Assembly (NCBI GenBank): GCA_027600665.1
Contig: JADGJL010000185.1
Location: 1-34,195 of the forward strand
Origin: Irineochytrium annulatum
Taxonomy: Eukaryota > Chytridiomycota > Chytridiomycetes > Chytridiales > Chytridiaceae
Direction: 5' to 3'
Length of the DNA stretch: 34,195 nt
Shown: one piece after another, positions 12,240 through 25,600 of the stretch
Numbering within the stretch: position 1 is the stretch's first letter
How the letters are laid out: each line of letters opens with the position of its first letter
The notes under the pieces: generated by a model
Database searches by the model: none
What the model was told of the DNA's origin: nothing
What the model saw: only the letters and a program-made list of their open reading frames with translations
Program-made: the position numbers and the translations under genes

Positions 12240-12807
12240 CTTCAAGTCGAGTGAAAAAAGGGTTGGCTACACTGTCAAACCTCCAGCAAAGGCCACTCAT
12301 TCAAGAGGCGTGGCGTAGCAATTTAGACGCCCGAACAGCCTGGTCATCATAGCGGCAACGGAGTTAAGTCCAAGCGTCATTCCGACCGGAAGTCTGCCGG
12401 AGATGGCCGTGATCCTATTGACTCTTCAAACCTTGCGACGCGTCACCTCTAACCCAACGACACGCGCAAGTTTGGTGACAGCAGATGGCAGCATGATTCC
12501 TCACGCAGAAACTGCGCATAAGTACGCGTGCATCGACTCGAAACCTTTTTCACGATACTGGAAGGTCGTGAATTACTCTAGCACTCACGATCGGCAAGCG
12601 GCTGCATACAGCTTGCGATGCGCGTCGTCGAAAGGCTGCAGACAGAACGGCCGATTGCACCATGAAATCATATCTTCGTTTAACCATGCAATATATATCT
12701 ACGCATTGCATAAAATCAACAGAGAACATTTCTTTGGGAATTCGGCCTTGATCGCGTTTACAAGCCTTCACTCGATCTGGTCTGGACATTCAAGTCTTAT
12801 AAGGACG
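12240..12807. promoter_or_regulatory. Divergent intergenic region between eL6 and Nup155
   Basis: This holds the upstream regions of two divergent genes. On the eL6 strand a pyrimidine tract (the A-run at 12253-12260 on the plus strand) lies just before the inferred start exon, as is common for ribosomal protein genes. A plus-strand frame in register with the Nup155 ATG stays open from about 12403, but its residues look unlike the family, so I treat it as untranslated. Confidence 0.45.
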
Positions 12808-15800
12808 ATGAGCAATCGACCAGGCCCGAACCCTCTCATGGAGGAGGGGCGGAAGATCATCGGAGCCCGCCTGAACCAGCCTCCACCGGATTTGATCGAC
12901 GTGTTTGCCAGTAAGCGCCTTCGTTAAAGCCTTCCCGCTGAGGCACTCCTTCTTCCAGGCCGGAGAGAGTATCGAAGGGACGGCCCCGCGGAACTGCTCG
13001 TCCGGGAACGGACCATCCCGATTCCTGACGTGCTTTATGAGCAGTATAATCGTACGCGGTTCAAACTGACCCTCGCCTGACTAACCTCTGCAAAAGTGCT
13101 GCAATGCCGCTGCTTTATGGGACTTTTCCCCGAGATCCATCGCGCATGGGTCACGATTGATAATCGCTTGTATTTGTGGGATTACGAAGCGACGTAATTG
13201 TTAATTTGAGTTGACTTTCTCTTTACATAAAGGATTTTAGAGATGATTTCCAAGTGTTTGATGACCAGGATCAAGTAATTGTGAGCGTTGCTCTCGTGAA
13301 ACCCATACCCGGTACGCTGCCTGAGTATTCTTCGGAGTTGTGCTTACCACCTATACAGGGGTTTTCCTCGACCAAATCAACTACGTCCTTGTCGTCGCGA
13401 CGCCCGTCGAGATCATGCTGGTCGCCGTCGCCGTCGGCGGCGAGAGCCAGTCGACGCTCAACCTATACAAAACGGAGATCATCCTGAGTTCCGACACGGT
13501 CTCAATGGTATCTATCATCGGCACCGAGGCGGGTAGGATCTTTATGTGTGGGAATGACGGGAGGCTTTATGAGCTGCAATATCAGGTACATGGGTTGCCT
13601 GGTGCTACCTGCTGACAGCCTTTTGTTTCAGGCCGAAGAGGGGATTTTCACGAGAAAGTGCAGGAAGATTAACCTTTCCTCCACGGTGTATGACTACTTC
13701 TGGCCGTCGTCGCTCTTTGGCAGCAACGAAGGTGGCGTTTGCTACCTAATCATCATGTCTTTATCGTCCTTCAGGTCACATTCGCAAGATTTGTTACGAC
13801 CGTCACAGGAGGCTCCTGTACACCCTTTCGGAGACGAACGTCATTCAAATGTTCTTTTTGGGCACAAAGGGGACGGAATTCACGCACGTGTGCTCTATCT
13901 CGGACACGTTCGCTCAGGCGCAACGGAAGTTTGAGAGCGGGGACGGACACGCGCCTCAATCGGCGTTTCTAGATCCGCGGACGTTCAGGCTTGTCTCTTT
14001 GCATCCGGTTGATCCGGCCGACTCAAAGCGCGTGCAGCTCCTGGCGGTTTCATCTTCCGGTAATAATCAAGTCACTCCCAGTGCTTACGACGGTGTCTAG
14101 GGTTCCGCCTCTATTTCCGCGTCATCAAATCGCGTCCAATGTTCGCAGACGATATCACGTTCGACGGATCGGGCGAGCCTTCGAGGCTAGAGCTAGAGCG
14201 CGTCCGCCCCCCGCCGGGCCTGTGGCTAACGCCACCAGGAGCCTCCGCTGGCGAGAGGTTCAAAATTAACCTAACGTGTTCATCTGGCAAGGTTTTAATC
14301 GGCGCAAACGGTTCGCATGTCGATAATGACTCTATCATATGCATCTTCCCTGATGTGAGTGTTTACTTCGAAGGGCCGCTATGCCGATGACTCATCACGT
14401 GCAGTCGATTACGCTTACGGAGGTGTTTGGAACGAGCGGAATGGAGGGGAAGGCGTGGGCGATCTGTGATCAGACGGTTGGAAAAGAGGATGGGAAGGAA
14501 AACTCGCTGTGTTGGAGCTCGGACCTCGCAGTGGTGAACCGGAACCGCGTTGTTGTCTTAACAAACACAGGTAAGATCCATTTATTTTTGTCAATTTTGC
14601 TTTAGGCTGATCATCCTCTCAGGCGTGACGGTTTACCTCTATAGGCGACCGATGGACTACTTGCTGTTACTTCTGTCACATTCCTCCGTAACGAACGAGT
14701 GGGCTCCTGAGATTAAAGGATTCGTTGATGGGTTTGGGAACGGGTCCGACATGATCTGCTGCATGTGTCTTTCAATTATTTGCTCGCAATCGTATGTGTT
14801 CCATTAGTTCCTTTCTTCCGTCGCTAACTATGCATAGGGATGGTATGGGCCTTCTCAACATTTTCAGCGTTTAACGAACATCATAAGACCCGTCAATCGG
14901 TCCAAACGTTATCCATTGGGCCAAGGATCTATTTTTCGAGGTCGGAGGCAAGCCTGTAAGAAGGGAGGATCCGCAGCAGATGAACATGCAAGGTTGGAAT
15001 CTCGAGTCTTACTCAATTGACACGATTTCAAAAGGCGGCGATGACTTCTTGGGACGCCCGCTGTCGCACCAGGGCATAAAGCTGAGTGGACGGCATGATG
15101 GACTTGCCATTTATCTGGCGCGCCTACTTGCACCTATTTGGAAGAAGCCGATCACAAAGAAGGGGTTTGTGAGCATTGAAGCCGAGATTTTGTTAAAATT
15201 TTAGGTCGAATCCTCCTTCTCCCAATTTCTCGTTTGAGCTTCTCGGTCAGATTCGGGATTCGCTGACAGCTTGTGACGAGTTTGTAACCCAGTACGTCTA
15301 TACGGGTGACTTGCAATGTCGATGCCTAATTGTCTCAAGCCTTTTGGCATTGCCCAGTGGCGGCGGCGTCGATATGCGCCAGCGCGACGGCTTCCTGGAG
15401 TCGGACGCGTGGCAGGAGGAACACATGTCGATTAGGAGTCTTCATGAGATCGTGAAGCAATCTATTGAGGGAATATCGTTCGTTTTGCTGTTGATGGACC
15501 TTGGCTTCCCGAGGCTATTTGAGGCGTAAGCTTGACTCCGCTACGAGCGCTCTTCGTATGGACTAACGAATTTTTCTGCAGCATACGGAACGATCTACCG
15601 AAATACTTGCGGGAGAATTCTTTTGAGTCTTTAATAACGTCGGACTCTGGGAAGGAGATTGGGAAGAAGGTGTTCTCACACATAATTGAGAGCAAAATCG
15701 ATGAAGGGGTCGAGGTGTGCAATTTGTTATCGCTGAAATTCATTTGCATAAATGACATGCTTCCCACCTTCAGATCACATCGATTTGCGAAATAACAAAC

Positions 15801-17686
15801 CGACATTGTCCGTCCTTTTGCACATTGGGTGACACGCTAAGGCTGAAGGTCTGTTAATAGTGTAATTTTATGTAGCTGAGCCAATTTGGTAGGGCGTTGA
15901 GATCTTAAAGGCAGCCCAAAACGGAAGAGGCAGCGACAACTTCAATCTGAATGAGTCTTTGAGGTATAAAATGAGATGCGCCTTCAGCTAAAGGTGTATT
16001 AGTCTCTTCCTGAAGGCTTTACCCTCCATATCATTCGAGCAGTTAAAAGAGATTTGCACTGATTATCAGGCCATTCCCGATTTTATCCGCAAGTGTTTTC
16101 ATTTATGCCCGCGTTATTTGACTATTATCGACAGGCCCAATAAAGTTAGTTATGGCTTTTGCGGAAGCTCAAGACCCTTCACATCAAGCGCTCGCTTACT
16201 ACAATGCTGGGCAGCCGCCTTCGGTAACCTCCGCTTGAAGGCGGTGATCTAACATGTAAATAGGACCCACGGCAGCCGTTCTACGATGCCCGGAAGCGGT
16301 GCTACGACCTAGTACGAAGTCTCATCGCGGCATCGGTGGATTATTACGATAGCAGTGCTGAGCTGCCGACAGAAACGCTCCGAGGTCGCGCAGTTATGGA
16401 GGCTCTTTCCGCAAACGACGAACTGTATCACATTTACGTATTTGATACCTATATTGAGAATGGATGGATTAACGAACTTCTGGAGGTTAGTGTGATCCCT
16501 TCGGTGCCTTTCGTAACTTCAAGCGTTCTAGATTGATTCTCCGTACTTGGAGGGCTACCTCACTGCCGATGGGAAGTCCGAGAAGAAGATGCAAATTTTG
16601 TGGCGATACTACCTCAAACGAGAGCAGGTTATGAACGCCGCAAAAGTTCTATACTATATCTCTACCTCTAAGTACGGTTATAGGTTGTAGACTTCATTGA
16701 CGACGAATTTAGAGATTTCGAGATTCAGTTCAAGGACCGATTGCAGTGGCTACAGCTTGCGGTGTCAAACGCCATGAGCACGACGTTAAGTTTAGCCGAT
16801 GCCGACTTTTTGCGTGAACTCGAAGACAAGAGAGATGTATGACAACCTAAAGCACATAAGAGTTAACTTTGAATCAGATTGCACTTGTACAAATGGAAGT
16901 TATCTCGGCGGTTGCTTGGCTCCAAGAGGATGCCGGCGAAAAAGTAGTGCCGGAGGATGATCCGTTGTTTTGGTCATTGCTAACCATCAGTGATCTGTAT
17001 CTCAACTACACGAAGCGGTTCCAGCTGTATGAGACAACTCTGGAAATTTTCCACATTTCGGAGCATAAGGATTTGCCGCTGGTGCAGCTGTTGTGGAATA
17101 ATATCATTCAAAAGGGTATGATGCCATTGTGTGGCTTTAATAACGGCGCGTAGCTTTGCAATCGAAGGGGTTCCCTGGCGTCGAGACGAAGGTGAAAACG
17201 CTCGGAACCCGCTTCTGTACGAACGAGAATGTTTTCCCCCTTGGTTTGTTCTGTAAGGATGGCAAAAACTGACATTTTAAGAACATTTATCCTCCTATCT
17301 TGAACAACTATGCTTGACTTCCCCAAGCCCTCCGCCGTTGTCGTGGACGATACGGCTAATGAGATCAGTCGGCGTGACATACGGCTCGTTGTTTCAAGTG
17401 TATTACAATTTGTTCGAGGCTAAGGTGGGCTGAGGCTTAGATTCTTGCTTAACAGATGTCGCAGATAAAGCCGTGGGATTCCGTGGAGGCGACAAATGTC
17501 CTAATCAAGAAGATCCATCATCTGCTAAAGCTGTGGATAGAAGACCTCCGCGCCAACCCGAAGGACATTCGATCCTTCCCCGCGAACGCGGTTGACGAAG
17601 CTATCACTCGCTTCCTCGCCGGAGGTGTGGAGAGGGATCTCCGAGGACCGCTTCAGCAGTTGCAGGAAATTGTTCGCAAATTATGA
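12808..17686 (+). CDS. NUP155: Nuclear pore inner-ring nucleoporin Nup155 / Nup170
   Basis: This is a scaffold nucleoporin of the inner ring, built from an N-terminal beta-propeller and a long alpha-solenoid. The start is ATG 12808; exon 1 (12808-12910) gives the short N-terminal helix ending PPPDLIDVFA. Exon 2 begins at 12959 and carries RTIPIPDVLYEQY. Conserved propeller blocks follow: LLQCRCFMGLFPEIHRAWV, VSVALVKPIPG, VATPVEIMLVAVAV, GRIFMCGNDGRLYELQYQ and CRKIN, then HRRLLYTLSETNVIQMF and FRLYFRV. Solenoid blocks include LHEIVKQSIEGISF, RGRAVMEALSANDELYHIYV, GWINELLEI and LWRYYLKREQVMNAAKVLYY. It ends at TGA 17684-17686 after [10 protein letters not shown]. Many introns of about 40-60 nt interrupt it, and every one I checked preserves phase. 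I estimate about 1,250 residues, close to fungal Nup170. Its stop overlaps the convergent AP-1 sigma gene. Confidence 0.95.
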
Positions 17687-18353
17687 TGTGTGGTATATTG
17701 ATAGATGCCGCAATACTATACCCCCTCTTGCTTCTCCGTCTAGTCTAATTAGTACAAAGTTAGGATGGTTGCACCGTACCTCCTCTATTCTCTTCAGTGT
17801 GTTTATGCATGCTCGTTTACTAGATTCCTGCAGCTCCCCACCAATCAATAGCTCATCTAACTTCGTTTAGTCTTCAGTTGTCGGGTTTGCGAGACTCACC
17901 CATTATTGTGTATGCTTGTTGGAAGTTAAAGATGATGTCGAGCTCGCAAACGTTTAGGAACCACTTGTCGAGAACCTCTACGTAACGATGAATTATCTCC
18001 AGACACAGTAGCTCGTTGTCGTCCAAATCCGTCCCCGCAATGAAGAATAAGCTCGCGTATCTCCGGTAAACGACTTTGTAGTCTTGCTCGAAGACCATTA
18101 GTTACGAAGATGGAAGTCAGATGTATAAGCAAAAACACACCTTTATACTCCAGTACGTTGCACATCTTCGTTCGCCGCGAAAGAACCGTTTGGCTGACCT
18201 CCTTAACAGTCTTCGCCTTCTCCTTGCTCCCCCAGTCCGCGGTAAACCATTTCGTCAGCCGGATCTTCCCTGCGATAGAATAGATCAGCTGTCGACAGCG
18301 CATCATTGTCGCCTACCTTGCCGAGATACCAGGAGAAGGAATTTGATGGCCAT
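17681..18353 (-). CDS. APS1: AP-1 clathrin adaptor complex sigma subunit
   Basis: This is the small subunit of the AP-1 adaptor, which recruits clathrin at the trans-Golgi and endosomes and reads dileucine signals. Four exons join in phase: 18353-18317 ([12 protein letters not shown]), 18269-18141 ([28 protein letters not shown]), 18082-17900 ([49 protein letters not shown]) and 17856-17681 ([15 protein letters not shown]). The [14 protein letters not shown] and SSK blocks fit AP-1 sigma better than AP-2. The start lies in a 37-nt exon that reads as the canonical sigma N-terminus. The predicted 174 residues exceed the usual 155-165. Residues past IEE do not look conserved, so a GTACGG donor there, or simple read-through to TAA 17683, sets the true end. 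Its start is 81 bp from that of RPN5. Confidence 0.93.
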
Positions 18354-18434
18354 CTTGTAGAGTTGGGAACGTGGAGTTCGTCAAATTCGATTCGAAGATC
18401 GCGAGGACGCGTTCGACTCCAGCTAGCCGCCATC

Positions 18435-20196
18435 ATGAACGAGCCGAAGATGATACAGGACCTGAGCGCGGTCGTGGATGTACAGATCCCCGAGGCTGAG
18501 AAGCTCGCGAAGGTACTGCACCCGCACGGTGATGACATTCTTGACCCTTTGCAATAAGGCCGGCTCGTTAACGGAGGCGGTGGACTTGCTCATGGCGACG
18601 GAGAAGCAGACGCGGACGGTAATGGGACCTCTATAAGCGCGTATTGATGGTGAATGCAGTCCGCGGACGGAGCATCCAACACAAGGATTCTGTTGGCGAT
18701 TATTCGGTTGTCGTTCGAGGCGAAAGACTTTAAGGGACTGGGCGAGCGCATCACGCTGTTGTCGAAGAAGCATGGTTTGCTGAAGGCGGTATGTGGGTCG
18801 TTCCATTTTATTGGGTGGAGCTTTGCTCTCATATAGTGCAGTCCGTTACGCGTATGATTCAAGAGGCAATGACCTACATTGACAAAACGCCCTCCAAGGA
18901 GGTGAAGTTGGAGTTGATCGATACCCTTCGCACTGTCACGGACGGAAAGGTAAACTCATAAAGACGTAAATGTGAAGTTAACTCGGCCGGAAAAGATTTT
19001 TGTCGAGGTCGAACGCGCGAGGCTTACGCGAACGCTATCAAAAATTAAGGAGGAGGAAGGGAACATCACGGAGGCCGCCGATGTCCTTCATGACCTACAG
19101 GTAAGGCAGGGAGGTGTGACGTGGCTTACTTTGTCAGGTGGAAACCTTCGGTTCAATGGACAAGCGGGAGAAGACGGACTTTATTTTGGAGCAGATGCGT
19201 CTCTGCATGGCGAAGAAAGACTACGTTCGTGTGCAGATTATTAGCCGGAGGATCAGCACGAAGCTTTTTGAAAAGGAGGAGAATGACGTTAGTGTGTGGC
19301 GCAAAGGGTGTGGGATGCTAAGTTTCACAGGACCTTAAACTACGTTTCTACAACCTCATGATAGAGTACTCTCTTCATGAGTCTCAATATCTCAACACAT
19401 GTAAATATTTCCGACAGCTGCATGATACGAAGGCGATTAAGGATGATGAGAAGAGGAGTTTTGAGGTTTGTGGCTATACAGCAGCAAGTTTTAACCGTTT
19501 AACGTAGACTCTCCGTGATTCTATCCTGTATGTTGTTCTCGCGCCTTACGATAACGAGCAATCCGATCTTATTCATCGGATATATGAGGATCCGAACATT
19601 TCGAAGCAGGGTTTGTTCAAGTAAGATTAAATTTTGAGGTTCTGTGCTAATTAGGTCCAGGGAGTTTGCGAAGTGCTTTATCACCAACGAACTCGTACGT
19701 TGGCCAAAGATTGAGGAAATCTACGGGGCGGCACTGAAGAGCACACCCGCTTTCAATGTGTCGACTGAAGGCGGGCAGGCACGGCTGAAGGCTTTGCATC
19801 AGCGGGTGATTGAGCACGTACGTCCTCCTCATTGCTGCCTTTTCCGCTAACGGGTCCCGTAGAACATCAGGGTGGTCGCGAAGTACTACACGCGCATCTC
19901 TATGAAGAGGTTGACTCAGTTGCTTGATCTGCCAGACAAGGTGGGAAGACTGCTCATGCTGAGATGCTAAAAGAGGGCTATAGGAGGCGGAAGAGTTTTT
20001 GTCCAAGCTTGTGGTGTCAAAGACCATTTATGCGAAGATCGACCGCCCGTCTGGCGTCGTAAGCTTTATCCCGCGAAAGGACCCGAACACGATCCTGAAC
20101 GACTGGTCGCGCAACATTAACTCGTTGCTCGACTTGATTAACAAGACATGTTTCCTGATTTCAAAGGAAACTGATATTGCACAGATAAAAAAATAA
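18435..20196 (+). CDS. RPN5: 26S proteasome non-ATPase regulatory subunit Rpn5 / PSMD12
   Basis: Rpn5 is a PCI-domain subunit of the 19S lid and helps assemble it. The start is ATG 18435; exons 18435-18512 and 18559-18618 ([14 protein letters not shown]) lead into the exon from 18660 ([20 protein letters not shown]). Downstream blocks that follow yeast and human Rpn5, compared from memory, are [76 protein letters not shown] and [17 protein letters not shown], then the PCI region [36 protein letters not shown] and [18 protein letters not shown]. It ends at TAA 20194-20196; an AATAAA hexamer at 20192-20197 overlaps the stop. Introns are about 40-60 nt. Length is about 440-470 residues, normal for the family. 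Confidence 0.96.
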
Positions 20197-20636
20197 ATCC
20201 ATCTATTGTTTCAGCTCAAGAAAAAGACGTTGTTCAATTATCAAACCATGCAGACTACAACATGTGACTGTACACATTCTTGCTCGTAATTGTTAAAGAT
20301 TTTTAATGAGCCCGTTATAAGGTCCTGTTTCCCTGCCTTTTGACCTTCATCGACCTAGCTAATTCAGTGATATTGCAGTGAGTAATTGACGTTCGACTTC
20401 CACAACCATGCTCATACTTCAGACAATCCGGCAGCGACTGGTGTTGGGGTTGTTGCCCGATAATCAGAGCATCCCCTCAAAAGTGGTTTCATTTTGACAT
20501 TCCCGCAGCAAAAGAACACACGACGGCAAAACGCTCGGAGTTGGACGGGCTACTTCAATCATCCAGCCTTCGCCTACACCTTGCTTCGTTGAGCTTTACG
20601 GGACGGGACGCGGCCGGTTGACCTACAACGGCATAA
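20197..20636. other. Intergenic region RPN5-U2AF
   Basis: About 440 bp between two genes on the same strand hold the RPN5 3' untranslated region and the U2AF promoter. Frames are short and interrupted. I see no RNA gene or repeat. Confidence 0.5.
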
Positions 20637-22377
<1,741 letters not shown>

Positions 22378-22662
22378 TCGAAATTGATCGTATATTAGCG
22401 TAAATTAATGTTGATACCGTAACAGACTACTTGCTGAGTCGCGTTTTGTTCGATAGCCTACCACTCAGGCGCAGTGCAGCTGCGATCTGCGAAATTTGAC
22501 GATCGCGGGAGACCTTCATACCTCCTTGATCTGCACGCGGCTTCCAGTCATTCCTCCGTCAACGAGGATAGGGATCAAGGGCCGTTGAAGCGAGCGGCGT
22601 CAAAGCAACGCCTTCCCCGCTGTCATTCTCAGCCTTCCTTCCAACTCGCCTTCAGACCTGCA
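22378..22662. other. Gap before the RhoGEF, possibly including its first coding exon
   Basis: The plus-strand frame that holds the RhoGEF ATG at 22663 stays open upstream to about 22469. It encodes a Ser/Arg/Gln-containing stretch with kinase-site-like RAASKQRLPR. This could be coding if an upstream exon supplies an ATG, or 5' untranslated. I could not find an upstream ATG exon whose phase fits. Confidence 0.35.
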
Positions 22663-25600
22663 ATGTCAGTGGAGGCGCCCGATCTGGCGAAGACCAAGGA
22701 CTACTTCGAAAGAAAATACAAGAATGGGAGCGGGTCGGATGGAAGTATCGTGGTGGGAAAGGCCATGAGGGATTCACCGGCTCAAGCGGCAGAGTGCGAG
22801 GATGAGGTGAAAGGTGCAGATATTGTATGAAGCAATACAACCCCTGACCCTTTTCAAGACGATCAAGCGGATAGAAAGCAGAAGCCGTGGATGGGCGTCA
22901 TCCGTTCTATCATATCGCCTACGAAGAAAGATCATCCCAACCCTGCCAATCATAGCAGCGCGGCCTTCCGGGATGTCGTCACTGCCAACTCATCTTCCGC
23001 AGGCGATTCTAGCACTATAGCAATACCCGATTGTACCTCACCAGATGCCAAGCCAGAATTGGAGTCGATGGAGCGACGGACTTGGTACAAGAAGTATAAG
23101 AGCGGTGACGACGAGAGCGATGTAATGGATTCCAACGGCCAACAGTTTGGGAAGAGGACGCCGTCAGGATCGCTGAAAATACCGGCTGGAAAAATGCAGG
23201 GGGTGATGTCGGCCTCATATACCTACGGGATTGATGAGTCGGAAGTCGTTTCCGTTTCGTTAAACGATCTTGGCGTGAAACTGGAAAAGGGGGCTTCTTA
23301 CGACAAAAGCGACAAAAGCACCATGCTGTCCACTGTGCTACCGGAAAGGACCAGCTCTAAACTCGCGCTGCCGGAAAGAACTAGTTCTAAACACGCGCAC
23401 GCTACTCCCCATGGTGGCATGGCGAAGAAAATCTCGTCCGACCGCGTAATTCGTGTCCAAACCGATCAAACTGTTGGAGGGGTTTTATCGTATGGAAAGT
23501 GGAACAGCTTGAGCAATTCAGAAATCAACTTTGAGGAGGCACAGCGGGAGGGACGGGGGCATGTTGAGGACACTATCGCGGGTCGAAAGTTCATTCTTAA
23601 CATTGAGAGTATGGACAAACAGGAAATTAAACGACAGGAAGTTATTTTTGAACTCATTTTGACGGAAAAGGAGTAAGCGAACGTCGGGTTGTCATCAATA
23701 ACCTGACTTTTGCAGATACATACGCGATTTGAAACTCATCATTGATGTAAGCTTAACGGTGAATGTTATACGCTAATGCGTGGACGCTAATAGTTATTTC
23801 TGACGAAAATGCGAGATAAGGCGGTTGTGCCCGCCAAAGGGATATCAATTATTTTTTCAAATATTGAGCACCTCTTGCCAGTGAATAGGGAACTTCTAGA
23901 CAGGCTTGAGACTCGCCGAAGGAAAGGCTTTGGGGTCCTTTACGAAGTCGGAGATATTTTTGTTGAAGTTGCCCAATTCTTGAAGATGTACACTATTTAT
24001 TGCGGGAACCAACCAGAAGCTATTGCGTATATCAAAAGTATGAAGCAGAAGTCGGAGCTGGCGCTATTTCTTCAATACTGCATTTTGCGGCCTGACTGTA
24101 GAGGCTTGGACATCGGTGCTTTCCTGTTGAAACCCGTTCAACGGATATGCAAATATCCCTTGCTGCTCAAGGTGAGCAATTTTTGATAAGGGCGAGCTAA
24201 CTTATTGAAGGAACTCCTTAAACACACGGACGAAACGCATGCAGATCACTTGAACTTAACCTCAGCGTACGAGCTCATAAACAACGTCGTGGACACCGTG
24301 AACGAGCGTCGGAGATTCGTTGAAAATCAACAGAAGATGATACAAGTCATGACTAGCCTTGAATTTGACGTGGGTGCATTCAAAAGTATGAGGTTCTAAT
24401 TGTTGTATAGAAACTGCAATTGACGCACGAACCGTCTCGTCGCTTCGTCTTTGAGGGTGCCTTGGTCCGATGCAATCCCACAACGATACTGTCAGGCACT
24501 CAGCAGCGATTCGGGGTGCTCTTTAGCGATCAATTTATCATCGCCAGATCGGCCATGTTGAAAGGGAAACTGCAGGTCATCAAAATTATTCCTATCAGCA
24601 AGGTGGTAGTTATTGACTATCACGATAACGATAGTATGTTCGTGTACAAGCTCGATAGATTAACAAATTGCAAGAAATCCGCAATGCCTTTGAGCTTGTG
24701 CTTGACGACAAGAAGCGGCAATGTTTTATGTGTCAATCTCCCTCCAATAAACAAGCTTGGCTGAGCCACATTCAAAACACCATTCAAGATGCCTCCGAAC
24801 GAATAGACTCGCCTAACCAGGACAAGTCGGGGTACTTAGATTCGTCGTCCTTAAGACTATCTTCAGGCGCGAAGCGTGCAGAGGGTATTCTTGTAGAGCT
24901 AACTGATCTAATTTGTAAATTAGCTGCACGGTCTCGACCAGTTTCGTTGTTCGATGTACGAAAGCAGACTTCGGCGACATCCATTTCCCTCCCTCCGCCA
25001 CTACCAGATATGCCGGCGGATGCCGCGAAACATAATGGTGCGTCTACTATTGTAATCTGCCTAAATTATGCGGCAGGAGAAATTAAAACCTCCAAAGCGG
25101 AGGTAAGTACTGAAGGCAAAGGCGATAGGATTGAAGTTCCTGCCCGCCCACTTCACCTGCGGAAATCGAGTTCTTTATCAAAGCTGGACTCCATAAAAAG
25201 CGGCCGCGCTGAGCTACCTATGACGCTGACCTCCCACGTTGCCGATCTTCCGCAACAAAAGCCTTTCGTTGTGAAACCCGTAGAGAAGGAGACTGGCACG
25301 CGAGCCAGGTCATACAGCGTCTCTCTATCTCCAGCAGCAGTGAAGAGAATATCTAAGAATGCGCTCCTCCTGCCGACCACTCATGACAAACAAGCTTCAA
25401 ATACGTCGCAAGAATCAGATCCATTTGCTGACGAGATGCAGGAAGAGGTTTGCAGCAGCCCTGATGTGACAGAGATGGCGGAGACACCCGATTTACCTTC
25501 CGAACAGGTGGATGGGACGGCTTCGACGTTGCACTGTGACTCTGAAGTAAGTTTTCTTTTTCTCCTCCGTTAGTTTTTTTCGTGCCGGCATATTCCATCT

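Noticed and set aside
11877..12254. Plus-strand 125-codon frame antisense to eL6
   Set aside because: It is the complement of a highly conserved ribosomal protein exon, with no independent sign of coding.
12403..12807. In-frame N-terminal extension of Nup155 by about 135 residues
   Set aside because: The frame is open but unlike any Nup155 N-terminus, and ATG 12808 begins the family-like segment. It most likely covers promoter and 5' untranslated sequence.
17687..17880. Separate small plus-strand gene between Nup155 and RPN5
   Set aside because: The minus strand here encodes the last exon of AP-1 sigma ([14 protein letters not shown]) in correct phase, which explains the open frame.
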